Assembly (NCBI RefSeq): GCF_041027365.1 | Contig: NZ_JBFTEH010000008.1 | Coordinates: forward strand, 207,514-271,513 | Direction: 5' to 3' | From: VKMB-3413 sp041027365 | GTDB taxonomy: Bacteria; Pseudomonadota; Alphaproteobacteria; Rhizobiales; Rhizobiaceae | DNA length: 64,000 nucleotides | In this document: positions 45,710 to 54,494 of the stretch, piece by piece | Layout of the letters: the number at the start of each line of letters is the position of its first letter | Numbering within the stretch: the first letter of the stretch is position 1 | Translations under genes and position numbers: made by a program | Notes under the pieces: model-generated | Told to the model about the DNA's origin: nothing | The model's input: the letters and a program-made list of their open reading frames with translations, nothing else | Database searches by the model: none

Positions 45710-47230
45710 ATGCCTGCAGTCCAGGAAACCATCGACCAGGTCCGCAAGATCGACGTCGACCAGTACAAATACGGTTTCGAGACGCTGATCGAGATGGACG
45801 TCGCCCCGAAGGGGCTGAACGAGGACATCATCCGGCTGATCTCCGCCAAGAAGGGCGAGCCGCAGTGGATGCTGGACTGGCGGCTGGAGGCCTTCGAGCG
45901 CTGGAAGACGATGGACGAGCCCGACTGGGCGCGCGTCGACTATCCGAAGATCGACTTCCAGGACATCCATTACTACGCCGCGCCGAAGTCGATGTCCGGC
46001 CCGAAGTCGCTCGACGAGGTCGATCCGGAGATTCTCAGGACCTACGAGAAGCTCGGCATCCCGCTGAAGGAGCAGGAGATCCTCGCCGGCGTCGTCAAGC
46101 CGCAGGGCGAGGACGTTACCGAGGACGACGACCGGCTGCCGGCGCCGAGTGGCCGCGTCGCGGTCGACGCGGTGTTCGATTCGGTCTCGGTCGCGACGAC
46201 CTTTAAGAAGGAGCTGCAGAAGGCCGGCGTGATCTTCATGCCGATCTCCGAGGCGATCCGGGAGCATCCCGAGCTCGTGAAGAAGTACCTCGGCTCGGTC
46301 GTGCCGTCCTCCGACAACTACTACGCGACGCTAAACTCGGCCGTCTTCACCGACGGGTCCTTCGTCTACGTGCCGAAGGGCGTGCGCTGCCCGATGGAGC
46401 TGTCGACCTATTTCCGCATCAACGAGCGGAACACCGGCCAGTTCGAGCGGACGCTAATCATCGCCGACGAGGGCGCCTACGTCTCCTATCTCGAGGGCTG
46501 CACCGCGCCGCAGCGCGACGAGAACCAGCTGCACGCGGCCGTCGTCGAACTCGTCGCGCTCGACGATGCCGAGATCAAGTACTCGACCGTCCAGAACTGG
46601 TTCCCCGGCGACAAGGACGGCAAGGGCGGCATCTACAACTTCGTCACCAAGCGCGGCGACTGCCGCGGCAGGAACTCGCGCATCTCCTGGACGCAGGTCG
46701 AGACCGGCTCCGCGATCACCTGGAAGTACCCGTCCTGCATCCTTCGGGGCGACAATTCGCGCGGCGAGTTCTACTCGATCGCCGTGTCGAACGGGCGCCA
46801 GCAGATCGATTCCGGCACCAAGATGATCCATCTCGGCAAGAACACGACGAGCCGGATCATCTCCAAGGGCATCTCGGCCGGCCAGTCGAACAACACCTAT
46901 CGCGGCCAGGTCTCGGCCAACCGCCGCGCGACCAATGCCCGCAACTTCACCCAGTGCGACTCGCTCCTCATCGGCGAGGAGTGCGGCGCGCACACCGTGC
47001 CCTATATCGAGGCGAAGAACTCGACCGCGCAGTTCGAGCACGAGGCGACGACGTCGAAGATCTCCGACGACCAGCTGTTCTACTGCATGCAGCGTGGCAT
47101 CCCGGAGGAGGAGGCCGTGGCGCTGATCGTCAACGGCTTCGTCAAGGACGTCATCCAGCAGCTGCCGATGGAGTTCGCCGTCGAGGCGCAGAAGCTGATC
47201 GGGATCTCGCTGGAAGGGTCGGTGGGGTGA
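45710..47230 (+). CDS. sufB: Fe-S cluster assembly protein SufB
   Basis: Scaffold subunit (506 residues) of the SufBCD complex, on which the nascent cluster forms. Typical stretches: KGVRCPMELSTYFRIN, EGCTAPQRDENQLHAAVVEL, the NFTQCDSLLIGEECGAHT region with the conserved Cys and Glu, and FEHEATTSKISDDQLFY. Its stop overlaps the GTG start of the next small gene. The 135 bases before it show no clear second promoter. Confidence 0.97.
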   Translation: MPAVQETIDQVRKIDVDQYKYGFETLIEMDVAPKGLNEDIIRLISAKKGEPQWMLDWRLEAFERWKTMDEPDWARVDYPKIDFQDIHYYAAPKSMSGPKSLDEVDPEILRTYEKLGIPLKEQEILAGVVKPQGEDVTEDDDRLPAPSGRVAVDAVFDSVSVATTFKKELQKAGVIFMPISEAIREHPELVKKYLGSVVPSSDNYYATLNSAVFTDGSFVYVPKGVRCPMELSTYFRINERNTGQFERTLIIADEGAYVSYLEGCTAPQRDENQLHAAVVELVALDDAEIKYSTVQNWFPGDKDGKGGIYNFVTKRGDCRGRNSRISWTQVETGSAITWKYPSCILRGDNSRGEFYSIAVSNGRQQIDSGTKMIHLGKNTTSRIISKGISAGQSNNTYRGQVSANRRATNARNFTQCDSLLIGEECGAHTVPYIEAKNSTAQFEHEATTSKISDDQLFYCMQRGIPEEEAVALIVNGFVKDVIQQLPMEFAVEAQKLIGISLEGSVG

Positions 47231-47436
47231 CCACGCCGGGCCCTGCCGACGGCCTTGAAGGCCGGCTCCGCCGGATCGAGGACGAGATCGAACAGGCGCG
47301 CGAGCGGGTGACCATGGCGCAGGGAAGCGACATGGATCCGATCTTCGCCGACGAGATCGAAACGCTCCAGGCCGAGCGCGACCGGCTTCTCGCCGAGCTC
47401 CGCAAAGTCGACGACACCGATATGAACACACGCTGA
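47227..47436 (+). CDS. Small coiled-coil protein within the suf operon
   Basis: A 69-residue charged protein starting on GTG, which overlaps the sufB stop (GTGA). Residues about 12-60 show heptad-like Leu/Ile/Met spacing (GLEGRLRRIEDEIEQARERV ... EIETLQAERDRLLAELR), predicting a coiled coil. The coupling to sufB and the 12-base gap to sufC argue that it is real and co-expressed. No family recognised; possibly a partner of SufB or SufC. Confidence 0.6.
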   Translation: MTTPGPADGLEGRLRRIEDEIEQARERVTMAQGSDMDPIFADEIETLQAERDRLLAELRKVDDTDMNTR

Positions 47437-47448
47437 CGAACGAGAACC

Positions 47449-48204
47449 ATGCTCGAGATCAAGAACCTCCACGCCCGCGTCGCCGACGAGGGCACCGAAA
47501 TCCTCAGGGGCATCGACCTGACCGTCCAGGACGGCGAGGTGGCCGCCATCATGGGGCCGAACGGCTCCGGCAAGTCGACGCTGTCCTACATCCTCGCCGG
47601 GCGCGACGACTACGAGGTCACCGGCGGCGACATCCTCTACAACGGCGAGTCGATCCTGGAGATGGACCCGGCCGAGCGCGCCGCGAGCGGCGTGTTCCTC
47701 GCCTTCCAGTATCCGCTGGAGATCCCGGGCGTCGCCACCATGACCTTCCTGAAGACCGCGCTCAATGCGCAGCGCAAGGCGCGCGGCGAGGGCGAGCTGA
47801 CGACGCCGGAGTTCATGCGTCGGGTGAAGGCGTCGGCGGCGGAGCTGAAGATCGACGCCGAGATGCTGAAGCGGCCGCTCAACGTCGGCTTCTCCGGCGG
47901 CGAGAAGAAGCGCGCCGAGATCCTGCAGATGGCGCTGCTCGAGCCGAAGCTCTGCGTGATGGACGAGACCGATTCCGGCCTCGATATCGACGCGCTGAAG
48001 ATCGTCGCGGACGGCGTCAACGCGCTGCGCTCGCCGGAGCGCTCCTTCCTCGTCATCACGCATTACCAGCGTCTGCTCGACTACATCGTGCCGGACACGG
48101 TCCACGTCCTCTACAAGGGCCGGATCATCAAGACCGGCGACAAGTCGCTCGCCCTGCAGCTGGAGAACGAGGGCTACAGCCAGATCATCGGCGAGGCGGC
48201 CTGA
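47449..48204 (+). CDS. sufC: Fe-S cluster assembly ATPase SufC
   Basis: ABC-type ATPase (251 residues) that drives the SufBCD complex. Walker A MGPNGSGKST at about 34-43, signature SGGEKKRAEI, Walker B LCVMDETDSGLDID and the H-loop ITHYQR are all intact. EIPGVATMTFL is the SufC-specific Q-loop neighbourhood. Two bases separate it from sufD. Confidence 0.97.
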   Translation: MLEIKNLHARVADEGTEILRGIDLTVQDGEVAAIMGPNGSGKSTLSYILAGRDDYEVTGGDILYNGESILEMDPAERAASGVFLAFQYPLEIPGVATMTFLKTALNAQRKARGEGELTTPEFMRRVKASAAELKIDAEMLKRPLNVGFSGGEKKRAEILQMALLEPKLCVMDETDSGLDIDALKIVADGVNALRSPERSFLVITHYQRLLDYIVPDTVHVLYKGRIIKTGDKSLALQLENEGYSQIIGEAA

Positions 48205-48206
48205 TC

Positions 48207-49472
48207 ATGAGCGTCACCGAACTCAGACCCCGGACGCCGGCGGAGACCGCGCTGGTCGATCTCGCCGCCGCGACCGGCACCGACGTGGATGCGCGCCGCG
48301 CCGCGATCGAGGCGCTGCGCCGCGAAGGCCTGCCGCATCGCCGGATCGAGGCCTGGCACTACACCGACCTGCGCGCCCTGATGGGCCGGCGCATCGGCAA
48401 GGACGAAGGCCTCCTGGAGGCGGTGGCGGACCGGGAGAACCCCGGCGGCGAAACCGTGCTCGCACCCTTCGTGCCGGGCGCGACGGTCGTCGATCTCGAC
48501 CAGCCGCTGTCGGCGAGCCTGCCGGAGGACGTGACGGTCGCCGAGACGGAAGACCTTGCCGACTGGCGGAAGAGCCCGAACCATCTCGACCGGCCGGTCG
48601 ACACGATCCGCGTGATCAACGCTGCCTTCGGCGCGCGGGCGACGGACCTGTCGGTGGCGGACGGTGCGGATCTCGCCGCGCCCGTCGAGCTGCGCAGCGG
48701 CGTCGGCCTGCAGTCGCACGCCTATGCCCGCGTGCGGATCGGCGCCGGCGCGAAAGCGACGCTCGTCGAGCGCATCGAGGGCGGCGGCTCGCCGGCGCCC
48801 TCGACCGGCATCTGCGACCTGTCGATCGGCGACGGCGCCGAGGTTCTCTGGGTCGTCGACCAGGAGAAGCAGCCGGGCGCGGCGCATCTCGGCCAGCTGA
48901 ACGTCACGGTCGGCACCGATGCGACCTTCCGCCTGTTCGTGCTGAACGCCGGCGGCGGCCTCGTCCGCTACGAGGTGCACACGGTGACGGCGGGCGAGGG
49001 CGGCGACATCCAGATCCGCGGCGTGAACCTTCTGGAGCACGACCAGCACGTCGACGTGACGACCACGCTGAATCACACCTTCCCGAACACAACGGCGACC
49101 GAGACGTTCCGGAACGTGGTGACCGGCGGCCACGGCGTCTTCCAGGGCATGATCAAGGTGTCGAAGGGCGCGCAGAAGACCGACGCCAAGATGGCCTGCA
49201 ATTCGCTGCTCCTGTCGGATGACGGCGACTTCTCGGCCAAGCCCGAGCTCGAGATCTTCGCCGACGACGTGCAGTGCGGCCATGGCGCGACGGCCGGCGA
49301 GATCAACGCCGACCACCTGTTCTACCTTATGTCGCGGGGCATCCCCGAGCCGCAGGCGCGCGCGCTGCTGATCAAGGCCTTCGTCGCCGAGGTGGTCGAG
49401 GAACTCGAGGACGAGGCGGTGGATACGGCGCTGATGGGCCGCATCGACGCCTGGCTCGAACGCAGCCACTGA
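48207..49472 (+). CDS. sufD: Fe-S cluster assembly protein SufD
   Basis: SufB paralogue and partner in SufBCD (421 residues). N-terminal GLPHRRIEAWHYTDLRALM and the C-terminal beta-helix block DDVQCGHGATAGEINADHLFYL, with the conserved Cys and His, are diagnostic. The middle of the protein is poorly conserved, as usual. Followed by two hairpins before sufS. Confidence 0.96.
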   Translation: MSVTELRPRTPAETALVDLAAATGTDVDARRAAIEALRREGLPHRRIEAWHYTDLRALMGRRIGKDEGLLEAVADRENPGGETVLAPFVPGATVVDLDQPLSASLPEDVTVAETEDLADWRKSPNHLDRPVDTIRVINAAFGARATDLSVADGADLAAPVELRSGVGLQSHAYARVRIGAGAKATLVERIEGGGSPAPSTGICDLSIGDGAEVLWVVDQEKQPGAAHLGQLNVTVGTDATFRLFVLNAGGGLVRYEVHTVTAGEGGDIQIRGVNLLEHDQHVDVTTTLNHTFPNTTATETFRNVVTGGHGVFQGMIKVSKGAQKTDAKMACNSLLLSDDGDFSAKPELEIFADDVQCGHGATAGEINADHLFYLMSRGIPEPQARALLIKAFVAEVVEELEDEAVDTALMGRIDAWLERSH

Positions 49473-49480
49473 TTTCTGCG

Positions 49481-49530
49481 GGGACGCGTCTTCCGCGTCC
49501 CGCGATCCTGCCGGTCCGTGCGGCCGGCGG
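49481..49530 (+). other. Tandem hairpins between sufD and sufS
   Basis: GGGACGCG (49481-49488) pairs perfectly with CGCGTCCC (49494-49501) around a five-base loop; a second imperfect GC stem follows (about 49508-49532). No T-run. They may tune relative expression of sufS by partial termination or by protecting the upstream message. Confidence 0.4.
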
Positions 49531-49557
49531 GATGAGCGAAACTGGAGTTTCGAGACC

Positions 49558-50808
49558 ATGACGGCCCACGCCACCTTCGCCGGCACCGGCGGCTACGACG
49601 TCGACAAGATCCGCGCCGACTTCCCGATCCTCTCGAAGGAAGTCTACGGCAAGCCCTTGGTCTATCTCGACAACGGCGCCTCCGCGCAGAAGCCGCGCGC
49701 GGTGCTCGACACGATCATGCGCGCCTACAGCGAGGACTATGCAAACGTCCATCGCGGCCTGCACTACCTCTCGAACCGCTCGACCGAGGCCTACGAGGCG
49801 GCGCGGGGCAAGGTTGCGGAGTTCCTGCATGCGGGCTCGCCCGAGGAGATCGTCTTCACCCGCTCGGCGACCGAGGCGATCAACCTCGTCGCCTATGGCT
49901 GGGGGATGAACGAGATCGGGGAGGGCGACGAGATCGTCCTCACCCTGATGGAGCACCACTCCAACATCGTGCCCTGGCACTTCATCCGGGAGAAGAAGGG
50001 CGCCAAGCTCGTCTTCGTCCCCGTTGCCGACGACGGCTCGGTCGACGTCGAGGCCTTCGAGTGGGCGATCACGCCGCGCACCAAGCTCGTCGCGACGACC
50101 CACATGTCGAACGTCCTCGGCACCGTGGTCGACGTGAAGGCGGTTACGGCGCTGGCGCATGCCAAGGGCATCAAGGTTCTGGTCGACGGCAGCCAGGGCG
50201 CCGTCCACCTGCCGGTCGACGTTCAGGACATCGGCTGCGACTTCTACGTCTTCACCGGCCACAAGGTGTACGGGCCCTCGGGTATCGGCGTGCTCTACGG
50301 CCGGCCCGAGATGCTGGAGGCGACGCGGCCGTTCAATGGCGGCGGCGAAATGATCGTCGAGGTGACCGAAGACACCGTCACCTATAACGCGCCGCCGCAC
50401 CGCTTCGAGGCGGGCACGCCGCCGATCGTCCAGGCGATCGGGCTCGGGGCGGCGCTCGACTACATGCGGGAGATCGGCCGCGACGCGATCGCGGCGCATG
50501 AGGCGGATCTCCGCGACTATGCGCACGAGCGGCTGAAGGCGGTGAATTCGCTGAAGATCTACGGCGAGGCGCCGGGCAAGGGCGCGATCGTCTCCTTCGA
50601 CCTCGCCGGCATCCACGCCCACGACGTCTCGATGGTCATCGACCGCGAGGGCGTGGCGGTGCGCGCGGGGACGCACTGCGCCCAGCCGCTCTTGAAGCGG
50701 TTCGGCGCGACCTCCACATGCCGGGCGTCCTTTGCTATGTACAACACCCGAAATGAAGTCGACGCGCTTGCCGAAGCGCTCGAAAAGGCGAGGCGTTTCT
50801 TCGCCTGA
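49558..50808 (+). CDS. sufS: Cysteine desulfurase SufS
   Basis: PLP-dependent desulfurase of the SufS/CsdA group (416 residues), sulfur donor for SufBCD. Signatures: YLDNGASAQKP, VHRGLHYLSNRST, Lys236 in VFTGHKVYGPSG (PLP) and the short loop RAGTHCAQPLL carrying the persulfide Cys. The short loop distinguishes it from the IscS-like enzyme at the head of the cluster. Confidence 0.97.
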   Translation: MTAHATFAGTGGYDVDKIRADFPILSKEVYGKPLVYLDNGASAQKPRAVLDTIMRAYSEDYANVHRGLHYLSNRSTEAYEAARGKVAEFLHAGSPEEIVFTRSATEAINLVAYGWGMNEIGEGDEIVLTLMEHHSNIVPWHFIREKKGAKLVFVPVADDGSVDVEAFEWAITPRTKLVATTHMSNVLGTVVDVKAVTALAHAKGIKVLVDGSQGAVHLPVDVQDIGCDFYVFTGHKVYGPSGIGVLYGRPEMLEATRPFNGGGEMIVEVTEDTVTYNAPPHRFEAGTPPIVQAIGLGAALDYMREIGRDAIAAHEADLRDYAHERLKAVNSLKIYGEAPGKGAIVSFDLAGIHAHDVSMVIDREGVAVRAGTHCAQPLLKRFGATSTCRASFAMYNTRNEVDALAEALEKARRFFA

Positions 50809-50818
50809 GGATGATGCG

Positions 50819-51238
50819 ATGACCGACGAAGCCGATATCGAGACCAAGGCCGCGCCGGCGGACGACACCGCCGCCGCCAACATGGCCATGGCGTCCGGCG
50901 GCGCTCCTGCTTCGGCGATCCCGCCGGAGGAACTGACACGCCTGACCGACGACATCATCGGCGCGCTGAAGACCGTCTATGATCCGGAGATCCCGGCCGA
51001 CATCTACGAACTCGGCCTGATCTACAAGATCGACATCGACGACGAGCGCAATGTCGACCTGGAGATGACGCTGACGGCGCCGGGCTGCCCGGTCGCCGGC
51101 GAGATGCCGATCTGGGTCGAGAACGCGGTCGGCTCGGTGGACGGCGTCGGCCAGGTGCATGTCGAGATCGTCTTTGATCCGCCCTGGACGCCGGAGCGCA
51201 TGAGCGAGGAAGCCCAGGTCGCGGTCGGCTGGTTCTGA
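50819..51238 (+). CDS. sufT: SufT-like (MIP18/DUF59) Fe-S assembly protein
   Basis: A 139-residue protein of the DUF59/MIP18 family found in SUF operons (SufT/YitW type), which assists Fe-S maturation of client proteins. The domain begins at about 45: LKTVYDPEIPADIYELGLIY, then TLTAPGCPVAGEM with the conserved Cys, and VFDPPWTPERMSEEA. The first 40 residues are a low-complexity Ala/Asp-rich extension. GAGGATG precedes the ATG at 50819. Confidence 0.93.
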   Translation: MTDEADIETKAAPADDTAAANMAMASGGAPASAIPPEELTRLTDDIIGALKTVYDPEIPADIYELGLIYKIDIDDERNVDLEMTLTAPGCPVAGEMPIWVENAVGSVDGVGQVHVEIVFDPPWTPERMSEEAQVAVGWF

Positions 51239-51254
51239 GCAGGACCGAACGGTG

Positions 51255-51674
51255 ATGGCTCCGGCGGTTTCGGGTCTCCTGGAGATGTGCCTCTATGTCG
51301 ACGACATGGAGGCCTCCCGCGCGTTCTATCGCCGGCTGCTGGGATTCGATCCGCTGTTCTCGGACGACCGGATCACGGTCTTCCGCCTGCCGGACGGCAG
51401 CGCCCTGATCCTCTTCGCCCGCGGCGGTACGCTGGAACCGGTGGAGACGCCGGGCGGCACCATCCCGCCGCATGACGGCAGCGGTCCGAACCATTTCGCG
51501 CTCGGCATCGCCGAGGATCAGGTCGATGCCTGGCGCGCGCATCTCCGCGCCTGCGGCGTTCCGGTTGAGAGCGAGGTCGCCTGGTCGAACGGGCGCGGCC
51601 ACAGCCTCTATTTCCGCGATCCGGACGGGCATGCCGGCGAGTTGGTGACGCGCGATCTCTGGGCGCGAAGCTGA
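51255..51674 (+). CDS. VOC (glyoxalase/bleomycin resistance) family protein
   Basis: A 139-residue vicinal-oxygen-chelate fold protein. MCLYVDDMEASRAFYRRLLGF opens the first beta-alpha-beta unit; NHFALGIAEDQVDAWRAHL and LYFRDPDGHAGEL give the second with potential metal ligands (His, Glu). Substrate unknown. It lies between sufT-like and sufA genes; GTG one codon upstream is an alternative start. Confidence 0.87.
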   Translation: MAPAVSGLLEMCLYVDDMEASRAFYRRLLGFDPLFSDDRITVFRLPDGSALILFARGGTLEPVETPGGTIPPHDGSGPNHFALGIAEDQVDAWRAHLRACGVPVESEVAWSNGRGHSLYFRDPDGHAGELVTRDLWARS

Positions 51675-51775
51675 CCGTCCTCGTCTCGCGAACGCGGCGT
51701 CGGCTTGCGGGCGAGGTGCAAACGTCCCATCTTTCCCGTAGATTCCGCAGTGCAGACAGCCGAGAGGAAACCGCG

Positions 51776-52177
51776 ATGAGCCGTTTCGCCGTGATGACCA
51801 TGACCGATGCCGCCGCCGCCCGCGTCAAGGCGATCCTCGCGGCCAAGGGGCCGGATGCGCTCGGCGTTCGGGTCGGCGTGAAGAAGGGCGGCTGCGCCGG
51901 CATGGAATACACGATCGACCTCGCGACGGAGAAGAAGCCGAACGAGGACCTGATCGAGAAGGACGGCGCCCGGGTGCTCGTGGCACCTGAAGCCGTGCTC
52001 TTCCTCCTCGGGACCGAGATGGACTACGAGGAGACGGTGCTGCGCTCGGGCTTCACCTTCAAGAACCCGAACCAGACGTCCGCCTGCGGCTGCGGCGAGT
52101 CCGTCGAGCTGAAGCAGGCGGATCTCGCGGCGATGGCCGGCGCAGGCGCCGGAAACGCGGTCGGCCAGGCCGGCTGA
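51776..52177 (+). CDS. sufA: A-type Fe-S carrier SufA
   Basis: A-type carrier (133 residues) that accepts clusters from SufBCD and passes them to apoproteins. The three cysteines are present: Cys40 in KKGGCAGMEY, Cys104 and Cys106 in SACGCGES. The start at 51776 has GAGAGGAAA upstream. The last 18 residues are an Ala/Gly-rich tail. Last gene of the Fe-S cluster. Confidence 0.95.
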   Translation: MSRFAVMTMTDAAAARVKAILAAKGPDALGVRVGVKKGGCAGMEYTIDLATEKKPNEDLIEKDGARVLVAPEAVLFLLGTEMDYEETVLRSGFTFKNPNQTSACGCGESVELKQADLAAMAGAGAGNAVGQAG

Positions 52178-52196
52178 TCCGAAGCGGGCAGGGCGG

Positions 52197-52583
52197 ATGG
52201 ACGAGGAATTCCTCCGGGATCTCTTCGCCTCGCTGCCCGGCCTTGCGATCCGCCGGATGTTCGGTGGCCAGGGCATCTATGCGGACGGGCGCATCGTCGC
52301 CGTCGTCATCCGCGGCACCCTCTATCTCAAGAGCGATCCTGAAAGCGAGGCTGTCTACGCGGCTGCCGGTCTCGAGCGCTGGACCTATCAGCGTCCCGGC
52401 CGGCAGCCGGTGAAGATGCCGTATTGGCGGATGCCGGACGACGCCTTCGACGACCCCGACCAAGCCACCCGCTGGATCGCGGTGGCGGACGATGCGGCGC
52501 GGCGGGTGGCACTGGCGGAGAAGCCGAAAGCTGCCGCCGCACCGCGCCGGCGCAAGCCCAGGAATGCCGCGCCGGCCGGCTGA
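52197..52583 (+). CDS. TfoX/Sxy N-terminal domain protein
   Basis: A 128-residue protein with the TfoX N-terminal domain: LAIRRMFGGQGIYADGR, then TLYLKSD and PYWRMPDDAFDDP. A basic Ala/Arg/Lys tail follows (110-128). TfoX/Sxy proteins regulate competence in gamma-proteobacteria; single-domain forms in alphaproteobacteria have no proven role. It lies 20 bases after sufA. Confidence 0.88.
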   Translation: MDEEFLRDLFASLPGLAIRRMFGGQGIYADGRIVAVVIRGTLYLKSDPESEAVYAAAGLERWTYQRPGRQPVKMPYWRMPDDAFDDPDQATRWIAVADDAARRVALAEKPKAAAAPRRRKPRNAAPAG

Positions 52584-52688
52584 AGTCGCGGATGGCGATG
52601 TGTGCGGCATTGCCCCGGTTCAGGACGGTACCCGCCCTTCGGTGCTTCCGCAGAGCCATTTCAGGACGGGCGCGATCGTAACGCGACG

Positions 52689-52809
52689 CTCGTCATCCCG
52701 GCCTTGATCCCGGATCCATGCCTCGGCCGTTCAGCTGGCTCTCGACCGCAGGAACATCCACAATTACAAGGACTTGGCATGGGTCCCGGATCAAGGCCGG
52801 GATGACGAG
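52689..52809. repeat. Long inverted repeat overlapping the mazG 3' end
   Basis: Two 34-base arms (52689-52722 and 52776-52809) are inverted copies with about two mismatches, separated by 53 bases. The core CGTCATCCCGGCCTTGATCC resembles a short interspersed element that is frequent in alphaproteobacterial intergenic DNA. The right arm contains the mazG stop codon, so the element has landed at, and now encodes, the last residues of MazG. Confidence 0.8.
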
Positions 52810-53666
52810 TCCTTTGCAACTCGCGCACCTTTCGCCGCCACCCAGAGCGCCTCCATCTCGTCGAGGCTGGCGTCCGCGAGCGTCCTGCCGGAGGCCTCGA
52901 GCCCGTCCTCGATGAAGCCGAAGCGGTCGCGGAACTTGCGCACGCAGCGCCTGAGCGCGGCTTCAGGGTCGATCTCGTGGAAGCGCGCGAGATTGACGAC
53001 GGAGAACAGCAGGTCGCCCATCTCGTCCTCGGCGCCGTCGCGGTCACCTGTCTCCACGACCTCAGCCAGCTCGGCGATTTCCTCCTCGATCTTGGCGAGA
53101 ATCGGCTCGGGCCGGTCCCAGTCGAAGCCGACCTTGGCGGCCTGCTTCTGCACCTTCAGCGCCAGGGTCAGCGCGGCAAAGCCGGCCGGAACCTGATCGA
53201 GATGGCGCGGCGTGCCGGTTGCGGCCGGCATCGGTCGGCCGGAGAGGCTTGCGGTCTCGGCCTGCGACCGCGCGTCCAGCCGCTCGGCCTTTTCCGCCGC
53301 CTTGATCGTCTCCCACTGGCCCTTGGCGCTTCTGGCCGAGCGGGCCTCGGCGTCGCCGAAGACGTGCGGGTGGCGCCGGATCATCTTCTTCGTGATGCCG
53401 GCGACGACGTCGCCAAAGTCGAACAGGCCTTTCTCGGCCGCCAGCTGCGCATGATAGACGACCTGCAGAAGCAGGTCGCCGAGTTCCTCCTTGAGATCGA
53501 CAGCGTCGTCGCGCTCGATCGCGTCTGCGACCTCGTAGGCTTCCTCGATCGTGTAGGGCGCGATCGTCGTGAAGTCCTGTTCGAGGTCCCACGGGCAGCC
53601 GGACTGCGGATCACGCAGCGCAGCCATGATCTCGACGAGGCGCGAAACCTCCCGCGATGGCGTCAT
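52791..53666 (-). CDS. mazG: Nucleoside triphosphate pyrophosphohydrolase MazG
   Basis: All-alpha NTP pyrophosphatase (291 residues) that removes aberrant nucleotides or lowers ppGpp. Two MazG domains: the first with CPWDLEQDF, IEEAYEVADAI and KEELGDLLLQV metal ligands, the second with KIEEEIAELAEVV and DEMGDLLFSVV. The final six or so residues are encoded inside an inverted-repeat arm and are probably not conserved. Confidence 0.94.
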   Translation of the reverse strand: MTPSREVSRLVEIMAALRDPQSGCPWDLEQDFTTIAPYTIEEAYEVADAIERDDAVDLKEELGDLLLQVVYHAQLAAEKGLFDFGDVVAGITKKMIRRHPHVFGDAEARSARSAKGQWETIKAAEKAERLDARSQAETASLSGRPMPAATGTPRHLDQVPAGFAALTLALKVQKQAAKVGFDWDRPEPILAKIEEEIAELAEVVETGDRDGAEDEMGDLLFSVVNLARFHEIDPEAALRRCVRKFRDRFGFIEDGLEASGRTLADASLDEMEALWVAAKGARVAKDSSSRP

Positions 53667-53830
53667 TCCAAGGCTCCGGATTTCGAGGCGATTTCAGTCA
53701 ACGCTGGAATAGCCGTCTGAGGAGCCGTCGGAAAGGGGACGAGGAACCGTCCACGGTCAGGAGGCCACCAAGCCGGAGGAACATTTCGCGGCCTGTGACC
53801 AGATGGCTAGAGCACGGACCGCCAAGCGCA

Positions 53831-53847
53831 TATGCCTAAGTGGCATA
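53831..53847. promoter_or_regulatory. AT-rich palindrome between mazG and the FMN reductase
   Basis: TATGCC (53831-53836) and GGCATA (53842-53847) flank a five-base loop in an unusually AT-rich 60-base patch. It could be an operator or a weak terminator stem for the FMN reductase gene; no T-run follows. Confidence 0.3.
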
Positions 53848-53912
53848 AGATAGATTATGGAACATAAACGGTAGTTCGGTTTTGCCCGGGCGGCTCCGTG
53901 CTGGTGCCGCGG

Positions 53913-54494
53913 TCAGGCTTGCTCCTCGGCCATTCTGCTGGCGAAGGCCGCAAACGCTTCCATGGTCGCGCGGATGCGGCGGATCTGCTCCTCGGTGTCC
54001 AGCAGACTCCGGGCCTCCTCGGGCGTCCTTCCGATCAGGTGCAGTTCGAACGCTGCCGCGTCGAACAGCCGGACCGACATCGTCCGCAGCACTTCGGTGA
54101 GATGCTCGCGCACGAAGGACCCGCGGGTCGAAGCGTGCACGAGCATCACCGGCTTGCCAGGAATCTCCGAGCGTGAAACCAGCCAGTCCAGCGCGTTCTT
54201 CAACGCACCGGGAATACCGTGCGCATATTCCGGCGCCGCGATGACGATACCGTGCGATCGCCTGATCTTCTGCGCGAAGGCCGTCACCTCGACCGGCGTC
54301 GACGAGCCTTCGCGGTCGGGATTGAACGGCGGCAGAACGCCGATGTCCGGAGCGATCTCCACCTGGATGGGCCGCGGAGCATGGCGCTCGAACGCCTCCA
54401 GCAGCGCACGGTTCGTCGAGATCTTCCGCAGGCTGCCGCAGATCGCCAGGAAGCACGGTCCGTGATCCTCGCCGGCAGCCGCGTCCGGGTTCAT
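53913..54494 (-). CDS. NADPH-dependent FMN reductase family protein
   Basis: Flavodoxin-like reductase of 193 residues. CGSLRKISTNRALL binds FMN phosphate and APEYAHGIPGALKNALDW is the second family signature. Likely a quinone, chromate or azo-type reductase; the natural substrate is not evident. The ATG overlaps the stop of the upstream MBL gene (ATGA). Last gene of the metG-tatD-MBL-reductase run. Confidence 0.92.
   Translation of the reverse strand: MNPDAAAGEDHGPCFLAICGSLRKISTNRALLEAFERHAPRPIQVEIAPDIGVLPPFNPDREGSSTPVEVTAFAQKIRRSHGIVIAAPEYAHGIPGALKNALDWLVSRSEIPGKPVMLVHASTRGSFVREHLTEVLRTMSVRLFDAAAFELHLIGRTPEEARSLLDTEEQIRRIRATMEAFAAFASRMAEEQA

Noticed and set aside
44416..45849. Long minus-strand frames opposite the first desulfurase
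   Set aside because: Shadow frames; the plus strand has all class V aminotransferase motifs.
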